From contig NZ_CP101156.1 of the NCBI RefSeq assembly GCF_024298845.1, positions 1,178,001 through 1,242,000 of the forward strand: a DNA stretch of 64,000 nucleotides, given 5' to 3'. Numbering within the stretch: the first letter of the stretch is position 1; the number at the start of each line of letters is the position of its first letter. The notes below the pieces were generated by a model. It was given only the letters and a program-made list of their open reading frames with translations. It searched no databases and was not told the DNA's origin. Below, piece by piece: positions 38,833 to 47,489 of this stretch. Position numbers and translations under genes: made by a program. The DNA comes from Natronosalvus amylolyticus. Its GTDB lineage: Archaea; Halobacteriota; Halobacteria; Halobacteriales; Natrialbaceae.

Positions 38833-39243
38833 ACGCCCCTCACGATTTTACGTACAAATCCTTGCCGAGGTAGCCACCCTATACGCAACTCGAGCAGCGA
38901 CAAACCAAACAGTACGGGAAAGCCTGCAGACGCACCGAACGCGACCGATGAACGATACGGAGACGGCATTATCGATGCCGAAGCGGCGACCGAGGCACTC
39001 GTCCTGACGATGACAACTACGACGGCACCCGACGAACCGCCGGCGTATAATTCGGACGGAAATTTGTCGGACGATGTTCGCAACTCGAACGGGCTGGGCG
39101 ACCAAGACGATGTGACAGAGGGCTCGAGTGAGCAACAGCCCACTCACACCGATAGGGATGACTGGGACGAAACACCGTCTCCGGGAAAAGGGTGTCAGAG
39201 ATCGGCCCGCACACTCTCTCCACGACTACCCGACGAACGGTAA
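38833..39243 (+). other. Possible decayed coding fragment
   Basis: This frame is open for 136 codons after a stop at 38830. Its composition is that of a haloarchaeal secreted protein (SSSDKPNSTGKPADAPNATD, RYGDGIIDAEAATEALV). It lacks a credible start codon and RBS. The GDGIIDAEAAT stretch recalls dockerin/EF-hand calcium loops seen at the ends of haloarchaeal exported proteins. It may be the tail of a lost surface-protein gene. The rest of the 38677-39322 interval holds nothing recognisable. Confidence 0.3.
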
Positions 39244-39322
39244 GTACAGTTGGGCGATGTATCGCAATAATCAGCATCACTGTGGCGAATTCAACTGGAC
39301 GCGGTCAGTGGAGTAGAGATCC

Positions 39323-40717
39323 TTAGGGACTCGGCTTGACGTTCTGATTCAGGCTAAAGAGGTTGGTCGGATCGTACTCGTTTTTTAGCTCGACGAGACG
39401 GTCGTAGTTCTCGCGGTAGGCGAACTGTTCCTCGCCAGTCTCCTCGGTGATGAAGTTCACGTACGTTCCGGCGGTCGAATGCTCGGTCAATGCCGTGTGG
39501 GCTTCTCGTGCCCACCCGATGCACTGGTCATCACGGGCTGGCTCGGTCCAGCGCGGAGTGATGTTCACGACGAACTCCGCGTCGCGGTGTGGGTACGCGG
39601 TCGAATCTCCCGGAACACGGCTGGCGGCCCCGCCAAGGTGGGCGACGCCGATTTTCGAGTCGGCTGTCGGAAGGTTTCGGCCGTACTCCAGGAACGTGTC
39701 GATCACGTCGTCGCTGAAGTGGTCGAAGTTCAGCGATTTCCAGTAGTTCCGTGCTCCCGACGTATTTGCCGGATCGAAATACTGTTGCCAGGCTGCGTAC
39801 GGACGCGGCGCTACGTTGTCTGCAACCGGTTCACCGAACTCACGAAGCGGCTTGACCAGCGCCATCCCCTCATCCACGTTGTCCGTATAGACAGGGACGA
39901 CAGCGAGGATCGTGCTCCCGTGGTACTCCTCGGGGATGAACGGAAACGGAGGTGCCGTACCAGCGAGCACCCAGACGCTGAGGTCATCCGGGGCGTCAGC
40001 CACGAAGTCCCGCCAGTGACGGGCCACGGCCTTCGCATCCGCAGCCGGATAGACGATCAATCCTGCCAGGATCTCTGGACCGACTTCGTGGAGGTCGAAC
40101 TCGAAGGACGTGACGATGCCGAAGTTGCCGCCCCCGCCCCGGAGCCCCCAGAACAGGTCGGGGTTCTCGTCCTCGCTCGCGTGGATCAACTCGCCGTCGG
40201 CAGTGATGAGATCCACCGACCGCAAATTGTCGATCGTCATTCCGTACTTCCGCGAGAGCCAGCCGAAGCCGCCGCCGAGCGTGAGACCGGAAATGCCGGT
40301 CTCGGAGACGAAGCCCATTGGTGTGGCGAGCCCGAACGCTTGGGTTTCGTGATCGATATCGGCCAACGTCGCCCCGGGTCCGACACGGACCGTCCGTGCA
40401 ACAGGATCGACCCGGACCGACGACATCAGTGAAAGGTCGATTACGAGTCCGTCGTCACAGACAGCGTTCCCGGCGACATTGTGTCCCGCCCCTTTGACGG
40501 CGAGGGAGAGGTCGTAGTCACGGGCGAACTCGACCGCCTGGATGACATCGGCCACGCCGGCACACTGGGCGATAACGGCGGGATGCCTGTCAATCATGGC
40601 GTTCCAGACCTCACGCGCCTCGTTGTAGCCCTCGTCATCAGGTCGGAGAACCTCGCCGTGGATCTTCTGAGTGAGCGATTCGTAGTCCCGGTCGTCTACT
40701 GGAGTGTTGACTGTCAT
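39323..40717 (-). CDS. FAD-linked oxidase, berberine-bridge-enzyme-like
   Basis: 464 residues with RBS GGAGG 7-11 bp upstream of the ATG. The FAD domain shows VKGAGHNVAGNAV (covalent-flavin His) and GISGLTLGGGFGWLSRKYG. The C-terminal BBE motif is YRENYDRLVELKNEYDPTNLF followed by NQN. The Cys of bicovalent enzymes is absent, so a single His-FAD bond is expected. It oxidises an alcohol, sugar or similar compound; substrate unknown. A transposase remnant lies just upstream. Confidence 0.93.
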   Translation of the reverse strand: MTVNTPVDDRDYESLTQKIHGEVLRPDDEGYNEAREVWNAMIDRHPAVIAQCAGVADVIQAVEFARDYDLSLAVKGAGHNVAGNAVCDDGLVIDLSLMSSVRVDPVARTVRVGPGATLADIDHETQAFGLATPMGFVSETGISGLTLGGGFGWLSRKYGMTIDNLRSVDLITADGELIHASEDENPDLFWGLRGGGGNFGIVTSFEFDLHEVGPEILAGLIVYPAADAKAVARHWRDFVADAPDDLSVWVLAGTAPPFPFIPEEYHGSTILAVVPVYTDNVDEGMALVKPLREFGEPVADNVAPRPYAAWQQYFDPANTSGARNYWKSLNFDHFSDDVIDTFLEYGRNLPTADSKIGVAHLGGAASRVPGDSTAYPHRDAEFVVNITPRWTEPARDDQCIGWAREAHTALTEHSTAGTYVNFITEETGEEQFAYRENYDRLVELKNEYDPTNLFSLNQNVKPSP

Positions 40718-40859
40718 AGGCCCGACCTCCGATGAGCTACGATAACGAGGGTTAGATAGGCATCTGCTGACTGCTTGTCAGGTGTTGCCGCTCGTGCAAC
40801 CACTGCAAGAATTATTAGATCGCATGAGGAACAGCTCATGTCGTGGACCGCCTGTTTTA

Positions 40860-41423
40860 TTTCGGTTGAGCGTGTCATAGAATCCATCCCATAGCTTCTC
40901 ACAGCCCGGTTCGTTTCCTCGTTCGTAGTGGTGATGGCAACGACGAGCCGGAGACACAGCGCAAGGAACACTTCTTTTCGTGCGTGGACGCGGCCTCGAG
41001 CGCGGACGTACCCGAGGCCGCAGTCCTTGACTGCGTCGTTGGTCCGTTCGACTCCTGTCCGGTAGTCGAGCCTGTGGAAGATACCGTCGATAACGTGTTC
41101 GAGATCGGTGAGAAAGCGGTCAACCGTGTCTCTAGACGGCGGTTTGTCGAGTCCGCAGTAATACCAGACGAGGCCTGCTGGAGTTCTCGTGCAACCGGAC
41201 GTGTGCCGTAGATGTCCTTGTAGTAGCAGTGTAGAAAGCCCCAAAAGAGGGCTGGTGGCTGGTGAACTCGTGTTCGCCCCCTCGAAGCGGGGGCGAACAC
41301 GTCGTACTCTCTCAGAAACTGGAGTTCAAGGTATTCAAACAGCGGTACTGTCTCGGTAGCCGCCGCATTCAAGAAGTCGTCTACCGAAGCTACGTCTTGC
41401 AGGGTTGCGCTGGTGTTGGACAC
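40860..41423 (-). pseudogene. ISH3-family transposase remnant (internally deleted and frameshifted)
   Basis: The N-terminus MSNTSATLQDVASVDDFLNA and YYKDIYGTRPVARELQ is recognisable as an ISH3-type transposase. Near 41175 the frame shifts by one base (LVWYYCGLDKPPSRDTVDRF continues in another frame). The sequence then jumps from LTDLEHVIDGIFHRL directly to RTGVERTNDAVKDCGLGYVR, skipping most of the catalytic domain. A second one-base shift occurs near 40917, after LRLVVAIT. Only about half of the usual 390 codons remain, so it is inactive. Confidence 0.88.
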
Positions 41424-41461
41424 ACTTTTCGCACCCTGCTGCTTCGCACGTGACGCTTTCT

Positions 41462-41578
41462 ATGACCCGCTCTCGCCGGGAACGGATACCACCGCAAGCG
41501 ATTGAAACTGGCGAGACAGGGGATTCGGCCGACGCTGATGATGAACGAGTCGTCACACCATCCGATGGCAGTAGGTGA
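41462..41578 (+). CDS. Short basic/acidic ORF overlapping a tiny membrane ORF
   Basis: 38 residues beginning MTRSRRERIPPQAIETGE. It overlaps the next frame by 38 nt. It could be the N-terminal part of a 60-residue single-helix membrane protein whose C-terminus is read in the other frame, or chance. Confidence 0.3.
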   Translation: MTRSRRERIPPQAIETGETGDSADADDERVVTPSDGSR

Positions 41579-41648
41579 AACCATCCCACTTCTGACGCTT
41601 ACGGCGGCGCTAGCTGCGCTTGGCCTCGGTGTTCGATTGCGCTCCTGA
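41541..41648 (+). CDS. Tiny single-helix membrane ORF
   Basis: 35 residues: a polar start (MNESSHHPMAVGE) and one membrane helix (TIPLLTLTAALAALGLGV). A tiny membrane subunit near a terminal oxidase would be plausible, but no homologue is recognised. The preceding frame runs into it, suggesting a single protein split by a frameshift. Confidence 0.35.
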   Translation: MNESSHHPMAVGETIPLLTLTAALAALGLGVRLRS

Positions 41649-41696
41649 GGCTAATTGCTCGATCAGGCGGCACATTGGTTGAGCATGACAATAGTA

Positions 41697-41981
41697 TCAG
41701 GCCCACACGAGTGCGTACATGAACGAAAACATGAAATAGACCATGAACACGGTCACAGCTGCCTTGACGTGGAACGTAAAGAGTTCGAACTCCTCGTCGG
41801 ATTCGACCGTTTCGTAGGCCTCGAGTTCCTCGTCTGTACAGACCTCTTTGTGGCTCGAGCCCACGTGGTGGATCAACAACTCGTCTGTCCGAAATGGTCG
41901 CTCACAGTACGGACATCGTTCGAACGAGGTCTCAGACTCGGGGACGTCGTACTCCGGCTGGGAAACCGTCTCGGCGAGCAT
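41697..41981 (-). CDS. Zinc-finger membrane protein
   Basis: 94 residues. A C2H2-like finger (FERCPYCERPFRTDELLIHH then HKEVC) is followed by an acidic helix and one C-terminal membrane helix (AAVTVFMVYFMFSFMYALVW). Such a finger-plus-anchor protein is typical of small haloarchaeal proteins seen close to cytochrome oxidase genes. The role is unknown; assembly or metal handling is a guess. Confidence 0.8.
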   Translation of the reverse strand: MLAETVSQPEYDVPESETSFERCPYCERPFRTDELLIHHVGSSHKEVCTDEELEAYETVESDEEFELFTFHVKAAVTVFMVYFMFSFMYALVWA

Positions 41982-42060
41982 TCACCTGACATAAGCGCTA
42001 CTCGCAAAAAGGAATATCGATGTGACGTCTGCATGGCCAGGTTCGAATGTCCCGGGTTGA

Positions 42061-43470
42061 TTAACTCTGGACGTACGGCGGTTCGAACGCCGGCAGCGAC
42101 ACGAGATACAGACTCACCATCGTAAACACGATCATCACGATGATGAACGGATACTGACTTCTGATTGCCTGTAACTTGCCGGGGAACAACTCGAGCGAGA
42201 CCGCGTGAGCGATCCAGACGGCGATCACGTGGCCGATGAGGATGCCGGCGATTTCGACGTATCCGAACCAGGGCGTCAACGCGAGTTGTGTCGGGTTGGG
42301 GTCCGGATTGAGCGGCGCACTGAGTGCACTCAGGAGTGTTGGCCACAGCGAAATGGCGAACCCGAGGTAGTGGGCCACGTGATAGCCCGCGGCGATGGCC
42401 AGCAGGGGTGGCGCGTACCGTATCGCCAGATACCGCCTCGAGAGAAACGTATCTGCTCGTGTGCGAGTCCACTTTGCCGCACGCCAGTACATCCAGCAGA
42501 AACCGGCGTAGCCGACGAGGAGCAACAGCAAGTAGACCAGCGCTGGTGGGAGGCCGATCCCGACGAGTGTTTCGATGGTCCAGATCCCTGGTGGCGTGAC
42601 GATGAACCCGCTATAGGTGAGCTCCCAGACGAGGACGATAGCAAAGGCGACCACCGAGAGGTCTGTGATGACGTCGTCGTCGCCGAGTCGAGTCCCTGGC
42701 CACCGCAGGCGCAATGTACCGGTATCGTCCCGGTAAAGCGGTCCAACCGCGCCATACAATCGGAACCAGACCGACAGCGGATCTCCCCTCCTGAACCAGG
42801 TTTCGGGTGAAAAGAGGACGGCCCCGGTAAGCGTTAGGAGTGTATAGACACCGATAACGGCCGTCAGATGCAACGGACTCGAGATGACCGGCAGTATCAC
42901 TTCGACCCAGACGAACAACAACAGCGCGGCCACAGCGGGCCACGAACCAAGCCACGACGGATAGGGCGCGTTACGTGACGGGAGGACGGTCGCAATCGTT
43001 CGCCAGGGGTTGAGTATCGGCCATGGATTCCCCACCGTGTAGGCAGTCATCGTCAATATCGCCCGAACGACCACGAACGTTACCAGCACGGTGAGACTGG
43101 TGAGACCGATTCCCTGTGGTCCGTATACCCCGACGATTAGCAGGCCGACTAACGCGAGAACGCCTATTGCCCGTCCGATGATCGTGACCGTTCGAGCCAC
43201 TGTATCACTCGAGAAGCCGACGGACTGATGATGAATGTCGGCGACAAACTCCTGATCAGTCACCATCATCGTTAACAGTGCGGAGGCACCGACCACACCG
43301 GCTCCCGTCGCCAGATAGAGCCAGGTCGGGACGCTCACATCGCCTCGAGTCTCAGAGAGTCCGGTAACGACGTTACTCGCCGACGTGATGCCGGCAGCGA
43401 CACTCAGTGCGAGCACCGACAGGATGAGGACCAGACCGGTTCGTCGAACGGCGACCGAACGCCATCTCAT
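42061..43470 (-). CDS. Large multi-pass membrane protein of the respiratory region
   Basis: 469 residues with about 11 hydrophobic helices. It is rich in Trp, Leu and Val. Charged loops include WFRRGDPLSVWFRLYG and RWPGTRLGDDDV. Several histidines lie within or beside helices (YHVAHYLGF, LIGHVIAVWIAHAVSLELFP), suggesting metal or haem-related roles, but there is no recognised cofactor motif. It is divergent from the coxIV-like gene at 43603 and close to the zinc-finger membrane gene, hinting at oxidase assembly or maturation. Confidence 0.82.
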   Translation of the reverse strand: MRWRSVAVRRTGLVLILSVLALSVAAGITSASNVVTGLSETRGDVSVPTWLYLATGAGVVGASALLTMMVTDQEFVADIHHQSVGFSSDTVARTVTIIGRAIGVLALVGLLIVGVYGPQGIGLTSLTVLVTFVVVRAILTMTAYTVGNPWPILNPWRTIATVLPSRNAPYPSWLGSWPAVAALLLFVWVEVILPVISSPLHLTAVIGVYTLLTLTGAVLFSPETWFRRGDPLSVWFRLYGAVGPLYRDDTGTLRLRWPGTRLGDDDVITDLSVVAFAIVLVWELTYSGFIVTPPGIWTIETLVGIGLPPALVYLLLLLVGYAGFCWMYWRAAKWTRTRADTFLSRRYLAIRYAPPLLAIAAGYHVAHYLGFAISLWPTLLSALSAPLNPDPNPTQLALTPWFGYVEIAGILIGHVIAVWIAHAVSLELFPGKLQAIRSQYPFIIVMIVFTMVSLYLVSLPAFEPPYVQS

Positions 43471-43602
43471 TGTTTGCCCCGAAGCACCGGATCGCTATCA
43501 CGGTGTCGTTTCCGTACTCGAGTGGGCACCGGCTCAGCAATTGTGACCCGCCTCGAGCCATATGAGGAAGGTATAAGTGTCCGTCTCACTGAGTTCCCTC
43601 CA

Positions 43603-43863
43603 ATGTCGAGTGTACGGACCTACACGCTCATCTACGTCCTGTTACTGGTATTGGGGACGGCCAAGTTCGTGTTCTTCGAACTGCCGTTCAGTTACGAGTT
43701 CGCCCTTGGAGCGACCATCGTGCTCGCGGTCATCAAGTCGTTGTTGATTGCGGGCTGGTTCCAGCATCTCATCGACGAACCTCGGTCGATCACCTACATG
43801 ATGCTCGTCGCCGTCTTCATGGTGTTCCTGCTGACCATTGCGGCCGGGTTCTCCATCCAGTAA
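43603..43863 (+). CDS. Cytochrome c oxidase subunit IV-like membrane protein
   Basis: 86 residues from ATG 43603. It has three membrane helices: YTLIYVLLLVLGTAKFVFF, EFALGATIVLAVIKSLLIAG and TYMMLVAVFMVFLLTIAAGF. KSLLIAGWFQHL is the prokaryotic subunit IV (COX4_pro) signature. It stabilises the oxidase core. It is separated from coxAC by 6.3 kb. Confidence 0.92.
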   Translation: MSSVRTYTLIYVLLLVLGTAKFVFFELPFSYEFALGATIVLAVIKSLLIAGWFQHLIDEPRSITYMMLVAVFMVFLLTIAAGFSIQ

Positions 43864-43944
43864 CTGGCCCGGAATCGATCACCGAGCGATACCTACCCGT
43901 CTCTATTTTCTGCATCCACTCCCGAACGACGCTATCGTAACACT

Positions 43945-44026
43945 TCATAGAGACCGTTGTCGTCACGTGTCGCCGATCGCCGACGTCGCTTTCGATCGGG
44001 TGTGAAATGGCTTGCAGTGGCTACTA
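43945..44026. repeat. Dispersed inverted-repeat element, copy D (degenerate)
   Basis: The right half matches copies A and B (CGACGTCGC, GGGTGTGAAAT) and the right end is CAGTGGCTACTAT. The left end is heavily eroded (ATAGAGACC), so the left boundary is approximate. Confidence 0.5.
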
Positions 44027-44178
44027 TTTCTGTGCCCGTCAAGATATTTAGCTCAGTGCCTCGTCACGCTTGTGCCTGTAAGCCGACCCGATGGCTGGCA
44101 CAAGGTTGGCTATACGTCGCCGCTTGATTGACCATCTCCTGCGTGACAATCATCAACCCCCCAAACGCCTACTGACGA

Positions 44179-44197
44179 GTGAAACCATCGGTTTCAC
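44179..44197. other. Perfect short hairpin in intergenic region
   Basis: GTGAAACC-ATC-GGTTTCAC folds into an 8-bp stem with a 3-nt loop, 235 bp from the next gene. No poly-T follows on either strand, so it is not an obvious terminator. Confidence 0.5.
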
Positions 44198-44431
44198 ACA
44201 CCCGTGCAGGTCTGGAAAGCCACGAACTCTGTATTAACGACTCGGTTGACACGTCAAAGACCCTCGATACAGGGTTACAAACGAATTCTCAGCCGCACGC
44301 GAACTATTGCAGCCCGCTCGAGCTTCGACCAACACACTCATAGAGACATCGTACTCGAACAGCACTCGAGGAAAAACATCGTCCGCTCGAGGGTATCTCG
44401 TACTCAAGCTCGATGAAAAAGTGACTACAGA

Positions 44432-44893
44432 CTACCCAAGCAACAACAACCCGACGACGGCTATCAGGCCAAGCGTCAGCACGAGCACCGATGCTGCAGC
44501 GACGCCGATAGCCGAACTCTCGGTTCGGTCACGGGCGGCAAAGTACGCACCAAAGAAGACGAATCCGATAAGGACAGCCCCACCGATTCCGAGGACGATC
44601 GGCTCAATCAGGGCTACATCGACGAACTCTCCCTCCCCAACCAGAAGGGCTGCACCCGCAAGAAACGCGATGACGAGCGCGATGAACGTTGCAGTCCAGA
44701 CGATCGGCATCTTCGAGAGTGCGACGAGACGGCTGGATTCCGGTTCAGTCCGGGGCGACCAATCGACGTACCGACTTCGGCTACCTGCGTGGCCACTCGG
44801 CGTTGCTCGTTGTCCCATTCGGGTCATCGTCGCGACCACCGCAATCACGATCAGTCCCATCAAAAGTGTGCTAATCAGATATATTTCTGGCAT
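44432..44893 (-). CDS. Four-helix membrane protein downstream of secY
   Basis: 153 residues. The first helix is at the N-terminus (IYLISTLLMGLIVIAVVATM). A polar basic loop follows, then three helices (WTATFIALVIAFLAGAALLV, GIGGAVLIGFVFFGAYFAA, AAASVLVLTLGLIAVVGLLL). It follows secY on the same strand after 144 bp. Function unknown. Confidence 0.82.
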   Translation of the reverse strand: MPEIYLISTLLMGLIVIAVVATMTRMGQRATPSGHAGSRSRYVDWSPRTEPESSRLVALSKMPIVWTATFIALVIAFLAGAALLVGEGEFVDVALIEPIVLGIGGAVLIGFVFFGAYFAARDRTESSAIGVAAASVLVLTLGLIAVVGLLLLG

Positions 44894-45037
44894 CGTTCCG
44901 ATTCCTGAGAAACCGTAGACCCTTCGTCCATATATATCCTGCCGATGTGACTCGCCGGCTGCACGCCCACCGAAAGAAAAATCCGGCGGTTTGTCACTCG
45001 AGCGAAAGCCAGACGGGAAAAGAAAACGCCGTGTGGA

Positions 45038-46513
45038 CTACTCGCGGCCGAACATCTGGCGCATCATCGGGTGCATCTCCATGAGCTGCTCTTCGGCGAT
45101 CTCCTCGTACAGCTTGTACGTGATCGAGACCGCGAGCAGCAGCCCTGTTCCGTCGACGGCACCAATGGTTCCGAGCATGTTCGCCCAGACGGCGAGCAGG
45201 CCGACGAGTGCGCCGCCAATGACGGTCACTTGCGGGATGTACCGTTCCATGACCTTCTCGACGACACCGGCGTTCTGTCGGAAGCCCGGGATCTGCATTC
45301 CGGAGTTCTGGATCTGTTTGGCCGTCGCTTCAGGGCCCATGTTGGTGGTTTCGACCCAGAAGATGGCGAAGATTGCACCGCCAATGACCATGAACGTCAG
45401 GTCGACCGAAATCCTGAGGAATATCTGCCAGACTTCGATACCAGCAGGTACCTGTCCAGTCCACCACATCCAATCGTTTGGCGAGTAAATTGGCGCGGTG
45501 TAGTAGAAGAACCCGCCGACGACCTGGCCGTCGGAATACTCTCCAAGCCAGGTGGGCATGGTCGCCCACTGGCTGTTGAGAATCTGCCCCATGAACTGAA
45601 TGTTCGCCTGCACTGCACGAACGAGGATCATGGGCAGGACGCTCGCGTAGATGAGCTTCACCGGGAAGCGACCGCGAGCGCCTTTTACTCGAGCGTGACT
45701 CAACGGAATCTCCACGCGGACGGACTCAGCGTAGACGACGATCCCGAAGATCAAGAGCGTGGTTGCCAGTGCCAGCAACTGTCCACCGCCGTCGGCGATG
45801 AACAGCGTGTTGAACCCTTCTCGACTGAGCCACGAGCCGGCAGTCACTTCGTTCGTAAACAGGATCTGATACCAGCTGTAAAAGAACCCCTCATCGCTCA
45901 TCGAGAGGAATCCCGAGACCAGCAGCTGGCTCACACCGGCGATAATGAAGAGGCCGACACCGCTGCCGACTCCCCATTTACTGACGACCTCGTCCATGTA
46001 CAGGATGAGGATACCGCCGATGAAGATCTGGATGAACATCAGCGTCTGAATTTGGGTCCCGACGAGGGTCAGACTGCCCAGTTGAAGGACGTCTGCTGGT
46101 GGAAGGAAGCCACCGGCGAACACCATCGGTAGCGCTGTCAGTGCCGTCATCACGATGACGAGCAACTTCTGGAGGCCCTGGTAGAGCACCTGGTCACGCG
46201 GATCGTTCGTATCCAGGCCCAGCAGGTTCGCTCCGCCGAGCAACTGCAACACAATGCTGGCGGTGACGATCGGTCCGATCCCCACCTGCATCAGGGACCC
46301 GTGTTCACCTGCCAGAATGGTGCGGAACTGACCGAACAGGTCCTCACCACCCTGTGGATGAATTCCCAGGAGCGTGATGTTCGTCAGGAAGAAGTACAAC
46401 ACGAGGATGCCCGCAGTCCAGCCCAGTTTCTTCTTGAAGGGCACGTGCCCATCCGGACGGGTGACTGTCGGCATCCGCGTCAAGACCGGTTCGGCGGCTT
46501 CCTTCCATCCCAT
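45038..46513 (-). CDS. secY: Preprotein translocase subunit SecY
   Basis: 491 residues, ten membrane helices. The plug region lies after the first helix (LLGIHPQGGEDLFGQFR), then SLMQVGIGPIVTASIVLQLL (pore-lining helix 2). AESVRVEIPLSHARVKGARG carries the basic cytosolic loop that contacts the ribosome. It forms the SecYEG channel for protein export and insertion. It is the last canonical gene of the spc block here and starts 2 bp after the uL15 stop. Confidence 0.98.
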   Translation of the reverse strand: MGWKEAAEPVLTRMPTVTRPDGHVPFKKKLGWTAGILVLYFFLTNITLLGIHPQGGEDLFGQFRTILAGEHGSLMQVGIGPIVTASIVLQLLGGANLLGLDTNDPRDQVLYQGLQKLLVIVMTALTALPMVFAGGFLPPADVLQLGSLTLVGTQIQTLMFIQIFIGGILILYMDEVVSKWGVGSGVGLFIIAGVSQLLVSGFLSMSDEGFFYSWYQILFTNEVTAGSWLSREGFNTLFIADGGGQLLALATTLLIFGIVVYAESVRVEIPLSHARVKGARGRFPVKLIYASVLPMILVRAVQANIQFMGQILNSQWATMPTWLGEYSDGQVVGGFFYYTAPIYSPNDWMWWTGQVPAGIEVWQIFLRISVDLTFMVIGGAIFAIFWVETTNMGPEATAKQIQNSGMQIPGFRQNAGVVEKVMERYIPQVTVIGGALVGLLAVWANMLGTIGAVDGTGLLLAVSITYKLYEEIAEEQLMEMHPMMRQMFGRE

Positions 46514-46515
46514 AG

Positions 46516-47013
46516 TTAGTTCTCAGATTCGGTTTCGGTTTCGGCTTCGTTTTCCTCGGCCGCCCGCTCCTGTGCACGCTCGGTGAGCAGTGGCTCGCCA
46601 CCGGCGTCCTCGAGTTTTTCGCGAGCGGTCTCGCTAAAGGCGTCTGCGGTGACCTCGAGAGCGTTGTGAACCTGGCCGCTGCCAAGCACTTTCACAACGT
46701 CGACCTCGTGGCCGTCCTCGACGACGTCGCGCGCGTCGATGGCGTAGCCGTCGTCGGTTTCCTCGGCGTCGCCGTCGGCGACGTAGAGGATGGCGTCCTC
46801 ATCGAGCGTGCGGACGTCGATTTCAGCGACGGAAGGGCGAACGCCCTGCGGTCGTTTGAAGCCGTGTTTTTTCCTCGGTTCGTGGTTGTGGAACTCGTGT
46901 TTGTCACGCCCGGCGTTGCCGCGGCCACCTCGGTGGCCGGCCCCGCGGCGGTTCTTGTGTGTACCGCCGCCGTGGGTTCGCGAGCCGCGCTGACGTCGTT
47001 TCTTACTCGTCAT
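46516..47013 (-). CDS. rpl15: 50S ribosomal protein uL15
   Basis: 165 residues. The basic glycine-rich N-terminus (RRQRGSRTHGGGTHKNRRGA) wraps 23S rRNA. VVKVLGSGQVHNALEVTADA is the globular C-terminal core. An acidic, Glu-rich extension ends the protein (ETETESEN), a halophilic trait. Between uL30 and secY, 2 bp from each. Confidence 0.97.
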   Translation of the reverse strand: MTSKKRRQRGSRTHGGGTHKNRRGAGHRGGRGNAGRDKHEFHNHEPRKKHGFKRPQGVRPSVAEIDVRTLDEDAILYVADGDAEETDDGYAIDARDVVEDGHEVDVVKVLGSGQVHNALEVTADAFSETAREKLEDAGGEPLLTERAQERAAEENEAETETESEN

Positions 47014-47015
47014 GG

Positions 47016-47489
47016 TTATCGCATCGACGTTAAGAGGGCGTTAATCTGCTCCGTTGTATGCTTTCCGAGTTGGCCGCCCTTAATGGCCGGATGTTTGACA
47101 CCGTCGTGACCGCCACGTGGCGGGTGGAGACGGAGCGTTGGCGACAGACCCTGTTCGCGAAGCGTCGTTTCTTCGTCGAGCAGGGCTTCGGCGAGTGCGC
47201 CGAAGTCGTCGTACTCGGTGTGCTCTGTGAGCCATTCTTCGTCCACGTCCGACTGTCGGCCCTCGAGCGGTTCGGCTCGTTTTTCGAGCACAGTCTCGAG
47301 GACGTCGGCGGTTGGCTCACCGAAAGCAACGAAGTCGTTGACTTTGGTGATCATACCGCGGTAAGTGTCGGTGTCGGGGACGATAGTGAGGTGGTTGACC
47401 TTGTGCAGGTTGAGCATCGACAGCGTGTCGTCGACGGCTTCCTTGCGGTTGACCTCCCCGCGGACCTGGATGAGGGCTTTCGCCGTCAT
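47016..47489 (-). CDS. rpl30: 50S ribosomal protein uL30
   Basis: 157 residues, the long archaeal form. [20 protein letters not shown] and [19 protein letters not shown] are the ferredoxin-like core. The C-terminal [20 protein letters not shown] is the archaeal extension. Its ATG overlaps the uS5 stop by 4 nt. Confidence 0.97.
   Translation of the reverse strand: MTAKALIQVRGEVNRKEAVDDTLSMLNLHKVNHLTIVPDTDTYRGMITKVNDFVAFGEPTADVLETVLEKRAEPLEGRQSDVDEEWLTEHTEYDDFGALAEALLDEETTLREQGLSPTLRLHPPRGGHDGVKHPAIKGGQLGKHTTEQINALLTSMR

Larger units (their letters stand above)
43864..44431. other. 568-bp structured intergenic region
   Basis: No gene recognised on either strand. It holds a degenerate dispersed repeat (43945-44026), a bulged hairpin at 44070-44103 (TTGTGCC/GGCACAA plus AGCC/GGCT) and a perfect 8-bp hairpin with a 3-nt loop at 44179-44197 (GTGAAACC/GGTTTCAC). 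It could contain a non-coding RNA or ends of a lost element. Confidence 0.5.

Noticed and set aside
44150-44200. Possible origin recognition box near the CCCCCC run and GTGAAACC hairpin
   Set aside because: The spacing and sequence do not match haloarchaeal ORB elements, there are no repeated copies and no orc1/cdc6 gene nearby.
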